A stretch of 64,000 bases of DNA from Paraglaciecola polaris LMG 21857. Its GTDB lineage: Bacteria; Pseudomonadota; Gammaproteobacteria; Enterobacterales; Alteromonadaceae. Below, in pieces: positions 35,749 to 44,268 of this stretch (within the stretch, counting starts at the first letter, position 1; each line of letters starts with the position of its first letter). A program made the translations under genes and the position numbers. The notes under the pieces are model-generated. The model made no database searches and had not been told where the DNA came from. It was given only the letters and a program-made list of their open reading frames with translations. Location of the stretch: assembly GCF_000315055.1 (NCBI RefSeq), contig NZ_BAER01000127.1, forward strand, positions 62,001-126,000. The letters are read 5' to 3'.

Positions 35749-37917
35749 ATGTATGCACAAAATTTAAAAGCACCAAACAATCCTGCACTAGGTCAGTTAC
35801 CTAGGTTACATAAACCGCCCTTGCTGAGCGGCGCTAGCGTTGGGGGAAAACGCGCCGAACTAAAGCGTTATTTTCTGCAAAACTGGGCACTGTACGAATC
35901 GTTGTTCGACTTGATAAACGATGATAAAGCTTTTTATCTTCGGCCTGAGCCTCTGCGCCATCCACTGATATTCTATTATGGCCATACTGCAGTTTTTTAC
36001 GTGAACAAGTTACTGCTCGGTAATTATATTCAGCAACGGGTAGATAACAACATTGAGTCTACCTGTGCCGTGGGAGTCGATGAAATGTCATGGGATGATT
36101 TGTCACCGGACAATTATCAATGGCCGACGGTGGATGCGGTGCGCGCGTACCGGAATAAAGTCAAAACCATGGTCAGTGACCTTATTGATAATATGGCACT
36201 AACACTGCCAATTTCCCAAGACTCACCCGCGTGGATAATACTGATGGGAGCTGAGCACGAAGGCATTCATATTGAAACGTCTTCGGTCATTATGCGCATG
36301 CTGGACAGTGAATATTTAACCGATAACGGCCAGTGGCCAAGTTATCCAACGTGCGCAAATGATTCGTATGAACGATTCAAGAATACTTTGAAATTGGTTC
36401 CTAGCCAGCACGTTCGATTGGGCAAACCTGTGGATAATGACACATATGGCTGGGACAACGAATATGGCATTTCGAATCTGTTGGTAGCGGATTTTCATGC
36501 CAGTGAAACGTTAGTCTCCAATCAAGAATTCATGGAATTTGTCGAAGCGGGTGGCTATGAGCATCTTGATTATTGGACGCAAGAGGGTAAAGAATGGTTG
36601 ATGTATACCAAAGCAACTATGCCGCGCTTTTGGTCTACATTAAATGGCCAATACCTGCAGCGTAATCTACTCAATTATATTTCTCTGCCACTTAGTTGGC
36701 CTGTTGAAGTGAATTACCTTGAAGCCAAAGCATTTTGTAACTGGAAAACGACTCAGTTACCAGGGTTCGTGCGTTTACCCACAGAAGCGGAATGGCAAGT
36801 ACTGCGGGATACGTTATCCACTGACTTGCCGCTCTGGCAAGAGGCCCCTGGAAATATAAACCTAGAGTATTATGCGTCCTCATGCCCCGTCGATGCCTTC
36901 TCTCAGGGGGCGTTTTTTGATGTCATTGGTAATGTATGGCAATGGACTGAGAGCCCGATTGATGGTTTTGATGGGTTTCAGGTACATCCTTTGTACGATG
37001 ATTTTTCCACACCTACATTTGATGGAAGACACAATCTCATTAAAGGTGGCTCTTGGATTTCTACCGGCAATGAAGCAACCCGGGATTCACGATATGCATT
37101 TCGCCGTCATTTCTATCAACATGCGGGCTTTAGATATGTCCAGTCGAGTAGTGAGAGCATCCCGTTAACGCCGGTCAACCAATATGAAAACCAAACCGAC
37201 ATCAGTCGTATGTTACACCATCAATACGGACCGAAAAGTGCTTTGTTCGAACATGATTTACAACAAGTTTTGGCGCTTTGCCAATCCATGATTGATGATG
37301 AACTGTGCAAGCCAAATAAGGCCTTGGATATGGGGTGCGGAACAGGGCGTTTAGCGTTCGAACTTAGTCGTGTATTTACTGACGTTGACGGTATTGATTT
37401 AACTGCCCGCCATATTCAGCATTGCCTGCATTTAAAAGACCATGGTCAACTGCGCTACGCTTTGCCAACGGAAGGAGAGTTACAACAGTTTATCGAAATC
37501 AATCGTCATGAGCTGGGCTTCATACACAAGCCAGAAAACCTCAACTTTGCGCAAGGAGACGGGCATAATTTAAAACCGCAATTCAACCACTATGATCTTA
37601 TTGTGGCCCACCGCATGTTGGACCAACTGTATGATCCACAAACCTTTCTGCACACCATGTTAGCGCGCTTAAATCCACGAGGTATTTTGCTGTTAACCAG
37701 CGCATACGCGTGGAATGAAGACATCACGCCTAAAAGCAAGTGGCTCGGAGGGGTTAAGATCAACGGTGAAAACCAAACAAGCGCAGCACAGCTCAAGTAT
37801 ATCCTGGGGCAAAGCTGTGATTTGCTCATAGAAGATGAGTTGACCAGTGACGTTCAAATAGATAATCGCACCAGTGCTCGTGCGCACAATCATTTGACTA
37901 TGTGGCGAAAGCGCTAA
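35749..37917 (+). CDS. ovoA: OvoA, 5-histidylcysteine sulfoxide synthase / thiol-histidine N-methyltransferase
   Basis: The 722-residue protein has three parts: an N-terminal DinB-like helical domain with the iron-binding HxxxHxE (EHEGIHIET, near residue 170); an FGE/sulfatase-modifying-type domain (NVWQWTESPIDG, KGGSWISTGNEATRDSRYAFRRHF); and a C-terminal SAM methyltransferase (ALDMGCGTGRLAFEL). OvoA joins cysteine and histidine oxidatively at C5 and later N-methylates the thiohistidine to ovothiol, a redox-active antioxidant. The start is ATG 35749, which has AAGAAG nine bases upstream, rather than TTG 35740. The OvoB lyase is not nearby. Confidence 0.93.
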   Translation: MYAQNLKAPNNPALGQLPRLHKPPLLSGASVGGKRAELKRYFLQNWALYESLFDLINDDKAFYLRPEPLRHPLIFYYGHTAVFYVNKLLLGNYIQQRVDNNIESTCAVGVDEMSWDDLSPDNYQWPTVDAVRAYRNKVKTMVSDLIDNMALTLPISQDSPAWIILMGAEHEGIHIETSSVIMRMLDSEYLTDNGQWPSYPTCANDSYERFKNTLKLVPSQHVRLGKPVDNDTYGWDNEYGISNLLVADFHASETLVSNQEFMEFVEAGGYEHLDYWTQEGKEWLMYTKATMPRFWSTLNGQYLQRNLLNYISLPLSWPVEVNYLEAKAFCNWKTTQLPGFVRLPTEAEWQVLRDTLSTDLPLWQEAPGNINLEYYASSCPVDAFSQGAFFDVIGNVWQWTESPIDGFDGFQVHPLYDDFSTPTFDGRHNLIKGGSWISTGNEATRDSRYAFRRHFYQHAGFRYVQSSSESIPLTPVNQYENQTDISRMLHHQYGPKSALFEHDLQQVLALCQSMIDDELCKPNKALDMGCGTGRLAFELSRVFTDVDGIDLTARHIQHCLHLKDHGQLRYALPTEGELQQFIEINRHELGFIHKPENLNFAQGDGHNLKPQFNHYDLIVAHRMLDQLYDPQTFLHTMLARLNPRGILLLTSAYAWNEDITPKSKWLGGVKINGENQTSAAQLKYILGQSCDLLIEDELTSDVQIDNRTSARAHNHLTMWRKR

Positions 37918-37945
37918 CGGATGAGCATATTTAATCAAACCAAAG

Positions 37946-37968
37946 CGCCGCATTGAGCGGCGTTTTTT
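37946..37968 (+). terminator. Intrinsic terminator after ovoA
   Basis: A perfect 6-bp GC stem (CGCCGC/GCGGCG) with a five-base loop is followed by six T residues, about 30 bases after the ovoA stop. Confidence 0.85.
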
Positions 37969-38046
37969 ATGATTGATACTGATACACTTTGGCACTGATT
38001 TTTATGGCACGTGAGACGATGTGCACTGGGAGAGTGAAAGTATTCA

Positions 38047-39240
38047 ATGCCTAATAACATAATTATTGCTGGTGGCGGTATTGGTGGATTAAGTGCTGCA
38101 CTAGCCCTTAAACGTAAGGGATTTACGGTGCATGTACTGGAAAAAAGTGATGCACTTGGCGAAGTCGGAGCTGGTATTCAATTGAGCCCCAATGCGATGC
38201 ATGTACTAATGCAACTCGGGCTCAGTGACGCAATTTTGTCGTTAGGCTTTTTACCCCAATATGCGACTATGCGCCACTATCAAGACGGTAGCGAATACTT
38301 GCGTATGCCGTTAGGCCAAGAAGCACGACAAAAATATGCGGCCCCCTATGTTCATGTACATCGGGCAGATTTACATCGTGTTTTATACCAAGCCGCGCTT
38401 GAGCGTGGAGTGAAAATAAGCCTAAATGCGCAAGTTGAACATTATCAACATGTTGCGGGGAGTACCGGCACAGAGGTACTCATCAGGCTCCATGATGGTG
38501 GTCAATTGCGCTGTGATGTATTGGTTGGGGCCGATGGTATTCGCTCATCGGTAAAAAAATGTATGTTACCCCAGTCAGCTCTAGAATTTACCGGACATGT
38601 CGCTTGGCGCGGCACACTGAAAAGTAAAGATGTTCCCGCCAGTCTGGTTAAACCTGAGGCAAACTTGTGGATTGGCCCTGGGGCGCACTTGGTCAGTTAT
38701 TACGTGCGCGGCGGCGAAGAAATAAATGTTATCGCGGTGCAAGAGCGTGAACAGTGGAACGATGAGCGCTGGAGCGTGCCGGGTGATATTAGTGAGTTGC
38801 GGCAAGCATTTTCATCTTGGCATCCAGACGTAACTCAATTACTCAACAAACTCGACAGTTGTTTTTTATGGGGATTGTTTGCCAGCCAACCCTTGGTTAG
38901 TTGGGTTGATGGTCAAGTTGCCTTGCTCGGTGACGCTTGTCATCCTATGTTGCCATTTGTGGCCCAAGGAGCAGCAATGGCAATTGAAGATGGTTTCAGT
39001 TTGGCAAATGCCCTGGAAAATGCCGAAGATATACATAATGGCTTGCTGTCATACCAATTAGCGCGCTCTGCTCGAGTGACAAAGGTACAACAGATGGCGG
39101 CAAATAATGCTGATCTTTATCATATGAAAGGCGTTAGCGCTAAGGCTAAGCTGACGATGTTAAAAGCGACGAGTCGTTTATTTCCGAGGTTGGCTTCATT
39201 GCCTATGGCATTCATTTATCATTATAATAATACTCAATAA
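38047..39240 (+). CDS. FAD-dependent aromatic monooxygenase, salicylate/3-hydroxybenzoate hydroxylase type
   Basis: The 397-residue flavoprotein is a class A hydroxylase of the PHBH/UbiH fold. It has the dinucleotide-binding IIIAGGGIGGLSAALALKRKG, the DG motif VLVGADGIRSSVK, and the GD motif VALLGDACHPMLPFVAQGAAMAIEDG. Such enzymes use NAD(P)H and O2 to hydroxylate aromatic acids; 6-hydroxynicotinate, salicylate and 3-hydroxybenzoate are typical substrates. No ring-cleavage or transport gene is adjacent, so the substrate is unknown. It is a single-gene unit behind the ovoA terminator. Confidence 0.85.
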   Translation: MPNNIIIAGGGIGGLSAALALKRKGFTVHVLEKSDALGEVGAGIQLSPNAMHVLMQLGLSDAILSLGFLPQYATMRHYQDGSEYLRMPLGQEARQKYAAPYVHVHRADLHRVLYQAALERGVKISLNAQVEHYQHVAGSTGTEVLIRLHDGGQLRCDVLVGADGIRSSVKKCMLPQSALEFTGHVAWRGTLKSKDVPASLVKPEANLWIGPGAHLVSYYVRGGEEINVIAVQEREQWNDERWSVPGDISELRQAFSSWHPDVTQLLNKLDSCFLWGLFASQPLVSWVDGQVALLGDACHPMLPFVAQGAAMAIEDGFSLANALENAEDIHNGLLSYQLARSARVTKVQQMAANNADLYHMKGVSAKAKLTMLKATSRLFPRLASLPMAFIYHYNNTQ

Positions 39241-39589
39241 TTAATCAGTGCTTAATTGGTCAAGAACACGATGAATCTTTTGATTAATTGTATGAGGTCA
39301 TCCATGACCAATCGAATGGGTTATAAAAAGTATGTCTGTACGATTAAAGGTCATTCGAGATACGTCCTTGCAGCCAATTGTTATAGCATACTTTTAATAA
39401 CAATCACCAGCAAAAGACAATTGGTAATGCCAAATGTAAATAATTGGTTGACAATCGCCTGGTTAATTAGGTATTTTAGCGCAGTAGACTTGGATTGGTA
39501 AAACACTTCGGTGGGCTGTGCGGTGCTCCCTGGAGCAACTAATTGAAAGTTTACTTATTTGCTAATTTAGATATCCAGTGGAGAACGTT
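39241..39589 (+). other. Intergenic region upstream of the DEH reductase-like gene
   Basis: The 349-base stretch is AT-rich and has no credible gene; an 81-codon frame at 39256 looks random. It contains an imperfect palindrome with TTGG/CCAA half-sites at 39417-39437 and is the likely regulatory region for the alginate-catabolic SDR. Confidence 0.5.
39417..39437. promoter_or_regulatory. Candidate regulator operator (TTGG/CCAA palindrome)
   Basis: This 21-base imperfect palindrome of the form ACAnTTGGnA...CCAAnTGT shares the TTGGTAAT core with the larger palindrome in front of the FadR-type regulator gene. It could be a target of that regulator. The match is by eye only. Confidence 0.35.
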
Positions 39590-40336
39590 ATGACGATGAA
39601 AGGCAAAGTAGCCATAGTGGCAGGTGGTGGACGTGATATAGGTCGCGCTTGTGCATTAGAGTTGGCAGGCCGTGGAGCAGATGTAGTTATTACATATCTC
39701 GCCAGTGAAGCTACCGCACAAAGTGCAGTTGATGAAATTCAAAAGCTTGGTGTACGTGCAGTCGCAATTAAAGCTGACTTAACTCAGCAACAAGATGTAG
39801 ATGCATGTGTACAAAGTACCGTTGAGCAATTTGGCAAGGTGGACTGTTTAGTTCATGTTTCAGGTGGTTTGGTGGAGCGCGTTAAAGTCGCTGACATGAG
39901 CTTGAGTCATTTCCATAAAGTGATGGATCTGAATTTAACCTCACTCTTTATGATGACGCATGCATGCATTCCTCATATGCCTAAAGGCAGCAGTATAGTA
40001 ACCTTGGCATCTCAAGCTGGTCGCGATGGCGGCGGCGGTGGTGCTGCAATTTATGCTACATCTAAGGGTGCTGTTATGACATTCACTCGTGGGTTAGCCA
40101 AGGAGCTTGGTCCTGATATTCGTGTGAACGGTGTCTGCCCAGGCATGATCAGCACAGGTTTCCACGATACCTTTACGCCAGACGCTGTGCGTACTAAAGT
40201 AGCAGGTTCAACTGCACTTCAACGTGAAGGTAACTCTGAAGAAGTCGCCAAACTAGTGGCCTTTTTAGCGTCAGATGAAGCATCTTATATGACAGGTACT
40301 AACGTTGATATTAACGGCGGTATGCTGTTCTCATAA
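39590..40336 (+). CDS. SDR-family DEH reductase-like protein (alginate catabolism)
   Basis: This 248-residue classical short-chain dehydrogenase has the Rossmann motif [13 protein letters not shown], a catalytic Tyr/Lys in [10 protein letters not shown] preceded by Ser in [14 protein letters not shown], and C-terminal [12 protein letters not shown]. It lies beside a FadR-type regulator and the PL6/MFS/kdgK genes. That placement points to reduction of 4-deoxy-L-erythro-5-hexoseulose uronate (DEH) to 2-keto-3-deoxygluconate. The ATG at 39590 has GGAG seven bases upstream. A strong terminator follows the stop. Function is inferred from context. Confidence 0.75.
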   Translation: MTMKGKVAIVAGGGRDIGRACALELAGRGADVVITYLASEATAQSAVDEIQKLGVRAVAIKADLTQQQDVDACVQSTVEQFGKVDCLVHVSGGLVERVKVADMSLSHFHKVMDLNLTSLFMMTHACIPHMPKGSSIVTLASQAGRDGGGGGAAIYATSKGAVMTFTRGLAKELGPDIRVNGVCPGMISTGFHDTFTPDAVRTKVAGSTALQREGNSEEVAKLVAFLASDEASYMTGTNVDINGGMLFS

Positions 40337-40354
40337 ACTAGCCACCAGCTAGAC

Positions 40355-40384
40355 AAAAAAAGCCAACATATGTTGGCTTTTTTA
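40355..40384. terminator. Bidirectional terminator between the SDR and FadR-type genes
   Basis: A perfect stem of GCCAACATA with its complement is flanked by an A-run before and a T-run after. It lies 20 bases past the SDR stop and 50 bases past the end of the convergent regulator gene. Confidence 0.9.
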
Positions 40385-40436
40385 TTGGCTGTAATTCCTA
40401 AGTAAAGGAAGAGGCGGTGAAATGCCTTAACTTCTA

Positions 40437-41174
40437 TCAGGCCTCTCTTAATACGTGAGACAGTGAATATAGCCCGCGAGTTTCAATAGTTTGCCTGCGG
40501 ACTTCTTCTAATGCTTGAGCTTCTTTGGCTTCGAATAATGCGTTGATCAAACGATTGAAGTGTTGGTGCATGGCTGCCCGTGCTGCTTGGGTATCACGCT
40601 TTTTTAGGGCCTGATAGATAGCGGTATGTTCGTGCAGACGTTTTGAGCTACTTTGGCTACATACGCCTTTGTATGCGGTTTTAACATCTACATTGGTGTC
40701 ACGTACTTGCCAGAGGTTTTCCACTGCCATTAATATGGCGTTGTTTCGTGTGGCACGAGAAATGATCATATGAAAATCACGATCAGCGTGTTCGGAGTTT
40801 TCGTCCTTCTCCATCGCGTCCAGTGTGCTTTTCAAATCCATTAATTCTTCATCGGTAATAGTGGTAGCGGCCAGCGCTGCGGCTTCACCTTCCACTAGTG
40901 CCCGGGCCTGAGTGAGTTCAAATGCACTAATATTATGCAATTGCTTCGGGGCACGTTTATTTGCTAACACATATACGCCAGACCCTGTTTTAACTTCAAC
41001 TCGCTCGCGCACTTCAAGAGCAATAATAGCTTCACGAATAGTGGGGCGGCTAACATTGAAGGTTTCAGCTAACTCTCGCTCTGGGGGCAAGCGGCTACCG
41101 GGCTGATATAACCCTGACTCGATAAGCTGTTCAATTTTTTCGACTATATTCCAGAATAATCGACGACTCTTCAT
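40437..41174 (-). CDS. GntR/FadR-family transcriptional regulator
   Basis: The 245-residue regulator has a winged-helix GntR domain (PPERELAETFNVSRPTIREAIIALEVRERVEVKTGSGVYV). It is followed by an all-helical FCD ligand domain with metal-ligand-type residues (DRDFHMIISRATRNNAI, LHEHTAIYQALKKRD). FCD regulators commonly respond to sugar acids such as galacturonate, glucuronate or KDG. Flanked by the DEH-reductase-like gene and the PL6/transport/kdgK genes, it is the probable local controller of alginate catabolism. A 12-bp perfect inverted repeat about 130 bases upstream may be its own operator. Confidence 0.87.
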   Translation of the reverse strand: MKSRRLFWNIVEKIEQLIESGLYQPGSRLPPERELAETFNVSRPTIREAIIALEVRERVEVKTGSGVYVLANKRAPKQLHNISAFELTQARALVEGEAAALAATTITDEELMDLKSTLDAMEKDENSEHADRDFHMIISRATRNNAILMAVENLWQVRDTNVDVKTAYKGVCSQSSSKRLHEHTAIYQALKKRDTQAARAAMHQHFNRLINALFEAKEAQALEEVRRQTIETRGLYSLSHVLREA

Positions 41175-41300
41175 TTTAACTTCCCACTTTGTGTAATACC
41201 TACTACTTGCAGCTATTCTACCACAACTTCAGATTATGCAAGCCCTTTAGCATTAGGTATAGCATGTTTTAACAATAATGCAGCATACTATTAACTTTGA

Positions 41301-41331
41301 TTATTACCAATAGGTAATTTATTGGTAATAA
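41301..41331. promoter_or_regulatory. 12-bp perfect inverted repeat, candidate FadR-type operator
   Basis: Arms 41301-41312 and 41320-41331 (TTATTACCAATA and its complement) are perfect, with a seven-base spacer. It lies between the divergent FadR-type regulator and the TonB-receptor remnant, where a dimeric repressor could control both directions. Confidence 0.6.
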
Positions 41332-41425
41332 CATATTTGTTAAATTGGTTAATATTAGTTTGACATTTAATTCAAGTATTGGTTACATTAAGCTGTCTGT
41401 ATATGTAAAGCAAAGCGAAAAACGA

Positions 41426-41730
41426 ATGATAGTAATGCTGAAGCTAAATAAAATAAGTCGTGCTCTTGATGAGTATCGGTTCAGTCGTCCACTTACACAA
41501 ACCCTCTGTACCTCTACACTTGTGTGTATGTTGGCGAGCTCTTGGAGCGTTCATGCTCAAGATACTGATTTAACGACACAAAACGCAGACGTAGCAAAAA
41601 TCGAAGAGAATGACGTTCAAGTCATCAAGGTTTTTAGTTTACGTGGCTCGCAAATTTGGTCACTAAGCGATAAAAAGCACAGTGGTAATCGTTGATGCAA
41701 TTACGGCTGACAGGCAGGGTGGCATAAGTC
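41426..41730 (+). pseudogene. Remnant of a TonB-dependent receptor N-terminus
   Basis: The open frame to the TGA at 41695 encodes a long signal region (MIVMLKLNKISRALDEYRFSRP... SWSVHAQ) and a segment EENDVQVIKVFSLRGSQIWSLSDKK. This looks like the start of a carbohydrate-type TonB receptor (VIxVxGxRgSl...K). Just before the stop the similarity shifts frame and goes on as VVIVDAITADRQ, like the VVDAISAEDIG of plugs, then decays. The rest of the receptor, some 800 residues, is missing. It lies exactly where a PUL-type alginate receptor would be expected, upstream of PL6. A functional short protein cannot be excluded. Confidence 0.6.
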
Positions 41731-41835
41731 ACCTTGCCATACTTTCTAAAGGGCGTTTTGCACCCGCACGTGCAAAGCGCACTTATTATTTAGCCGCAAC
41801 GCGGTACATGGTTAACAACATCGGTAAATATTAAC

Positions 41836-41847
41836 TTTGTTAACAAA
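41836..41847. promoter_or_regulatory. Palindrome TTTGTTAACAAA upstream of PL6
   Basis: This is a perfect 12-base palindrome 29 bases before the PL6 start codon. Its TTGTTAACAA core also occurs upstream of the PL17 gene (53569-53578), suggesting a shared regulator site in the alginate regulon. Confidence 0.45.
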
Positions 41848-41876
41848 CATTTTTACACAGGATTGAGCACTTACTT

Positions 41877-44135
41877 ATGCGCGCGAATTTTCATTTCCTA
41901 ACACGCCCCGCTCTGTTATCGCTATTATTGATTGCATGTAGCAACGCAACTGCGGCAGATTTCCTTGTCAGCGATCCGCAAGCGTATGAAAATGCGCTGA
42001 AAAAAGTTCAGCCAGGGGACAGCATCATTTTAGCTGACGGCACATGGCAGAATTTCGAGATTTTATTTAATGGCAAAGGCACTAAAGAGCAACCTATTAC
42101 TTTGCGTGGTCAAACGTCTGGCAAAGTGTTTCTAACAGGCCAGTCAAACTTGCGTCTTGCCGGCGAACATTTGCTGGTCACCGGCTTAGTCTTTAAAGAT
42201 GGTTACACACCGACAGGTGAAGTCATCGCCTTTCGTCGAAATAAAGAAGATGTGGCTAATTACAGTCGAATTACTGAAGTGGTTATCGACAATTTCAGCA
42301 ACCCCGAAAAGTTCGAGCAAGACAGTTGGGTGATGATGTACGGTCAATATAATCGGTTTGACCACAATCACTTGGTGGGGAAACGTAATGCAGGTGTCAC
42401 TATGGCTGTGCGCTTGACGACAGAAGCAAGCCAACAAAACCATCATCGCATTGATCATAACTACTTCGGACCGCGGCCTACTTTAGGCTCAAATGGCGGT
42501 GAAACGTTACGTATTGGGACTAGCCACTATTCACTTACTGACTCATTCACTAGGATTGAAAATAACTATTTCGACCGCTGTAACGGTGAAGTTGAAATCA
42601 TTTCTAATAAGTCAGGTAAAAACACCATTCGCAATAACGTGTTTTTCGAATCGCGGGGTACGCTAACCCTAAGACACGGGAATGGTAACCTTGTAGAGAA
42701 TAACGTGTTCTTTGGTAATGGTGTCGACCACACGGGCGGTATACGCGTAATCAATAGTGACCAAATTATTCGTAATAACTATCTGGAAGGACTGACAGGG
42801 TACCGTTTTGGTAGTGGATTAACGGTTATGAACGGCGTGCCTAATTCGAAAATCAATCGTTATCATCAAGTGAATAATGCGTTGATTGAACACAATACAT
42901 TAGTGGATGTTGAACATATTCAATTTGCCGCTGGTAGTGACAAAGAACGTACGGCTACGCCTGTTAACTCGGTAATGAAAAACAACATTATTGTGAATCA
43001 TCACGGCTCTGACGGCATTGACATTTTTGATGATATCAGCGGTATAGAGTTTGCAAATAATCTGTTAAATAAAGACGCAACGGCCAGTATAGATACTGGC
43101 TTTGACCAACAGACAATCACCATGACGCGGGCCGCTAACGGACTACTGTATCCTAGCGATAAAGCGCAGCAGAAACTGGGCGTTAGCCGGGACTTAACGC
43201 CCATTCGTAAAGACCAAGTGGGGGTCAGTTGGTATCCAAAAACGGAACCGGATGTGGCGTTTGATTCAGGGAAGACTATAGTCGTATCCCCTGGTGATAA
43301 CACCTTGTTTGATGCGATTGCACAAGCCAAAACGGGCGATGTACTTGAGCTACAAGCTGGTGCCTACCGTGTTTCTAAGATCCTCAGCATGGATAAAACC
43401 ATCACTATTCGTGCCAAGCAAAAACATACTGCGGTAATTTATCCTCTGCGCTCAACGTTATTCGAAATCAGTAACTTCGGTAATTTGACGTTAGATGGCG
43501 TACGCGTTGACGCATCAAACGCGCCCGATGCAGCAGGAAATACCCTTATTCGTACCACCCGTTTACCCATGCAACAAAACTACCGCTTAGTGATTGAAAA
43601 CAGTGTTTTTGAACATTTGGACATTAATCACTCCTATCACTTTTTTGATGCGGGCAATCGCAGCTTTGCAGACTACATTAGGGTAACTAACAGTCAGTTT
43701 AGCCATATCACTGGGGATTTATTTCGCTTAAACAAAGAGCTAGATGATTTAGGGATATATAACGTCGAGTATCTGACCATAAGTGATTCAACGATAGAAG
43801 ATGTTGAAGGCGCCATTGCTAAGGTCTACCGCGGCGGTACCGACGAAAGCACCTTTGGACCCCATGTTGTGCTAAGCAATAATCAATTCAATGATATCGG
43901 CAAGGGTAAACGCAATAAGTCTAATGGATCCCTTACGCTATTAGGTGTGCAGGTAACTAACATTATGAGCAATACGTTTATTAATAGCGCACCTGTGATT
44001 ATCGATCATACGGTAGGGCAGCCTAAAACCTCAATCACGAATAATGTGTTTGAAGGCAGTCCTGAACCTATGATTAAGCAACTTTTTCCATTAAGTGGTG
44101 CAACTATAAAAATGACTGGAAATACCAGCCTATAA
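41877..44135 (+). CDS. PL6 alginate lyase, two-domain (AlyGC-like)
   Basis: The 752-residue secreted protein has a signal peptide (residues 1-26, ending NATAA) and two parallel beta-helix domains of the chondroitinase-B-like PL6 fold. Lys245 (ISNKSGKN) and Arg266 (LTLRHGNG) sit where the catalytic Lys220/Arg241 of Glaciecola chathamensis AlyGC are reported; the offset of 25 equals a signal peptide. NGGETLRIG and acidic residues around 238-240 fit the Ca2+ site. AlyGC-type enzymes cleave poly-guluronate exolytically, giving unsaturated monomers. A possible lipobox (LLIAC, Cys21) would instead make it a lipoprotein. Followed by an MFS transporter gene. Confidence 0.92.
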   Translation: MRANFHFLTRPALLSLLLIACSNATAADFLVSDPQAYENALKKVQPGDSIILADGTWQNFEILFNGKGTKEQPITLRGQTSGKVFLTGQSNLRLAGEHLLVTGLVFKDGYTPTGEVIAFRRNKEDVANYSRITEVVIDNFSNPEKFEQDSWVMMYGQYNRFDHNHLVGKRNAGVTMAVRLTTEASQQNHHRIDHNYFGPRPTLGSNGGETLRIGTSHYSLTDSFTRIENNYFDRCNGEVEIISNKSGKNTIRNNVFFESRGTLTLRHGNGNLVENNVFFGNGVDHTGGIRVINSDQIIRNNYLEGLTGYRFGSGLTVMNGVPNSKINRYHQVNNALIEHNTLVDVEHIQFAAGSDKERTATPVNSVMKNNIIVNHHGSDGIDIFDDISGIEFANNLLNKDATASIDTGFDQQTITMTRAANGLLYPSDKAQQKLGVSRDLTPIRKDQVGVSWYPKTEPDVAFDSGKTIVVSPGDNTLFDAIAQAKTGDVLELQAGAYRVSKILSMDKTITIRAKQKHTAVIYPLRSTLFEISNFGNLTLDGVRVDASNAPDAAGNTLIRTTRLPMQQNYRLVIENSVFEHLDINHSYHFFDAGNRSFADYIRVTNSQFSHITGDLFRLNKELDDLGIYNVEYLTISDSTIEDVEGAIAKVYRGGTDESTFGPHVVLSNNQFNDIGKGKRNKSNGSLTLLGVQVTNIMSNTFINSAPVIIDHTVGQPKTSITNNVFEGSPEPMIKQLFPLSGATIKMTGNTSL

Positions 44136-44268
44136 GACAGTGCTGTTGATGTGTTGAATCTCAACATAACGGTTGACTAGCATGTTGTCTGAGCTAAGCA
44201 GTGTATATCTGAGTCCGTAGTCGGTTTTTGGTCTAATAATTACGTTAGGCAAACAAGAGTATAAAAAT

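Noticed and set aside
39256-39501. 81-codon frame upstream of the DEH reductase gene
   Set aside because: Composition looks random, no ribosome site, and it overlaps a likely operator region.
41812-41846. GTTAACAA...TTGTTAAC long inverted repeat before PL6
   Set aside because: The right half alone is already a perfect palindrome, so the longer pairing may be coincidence; only the 12-base palindrome is reported.
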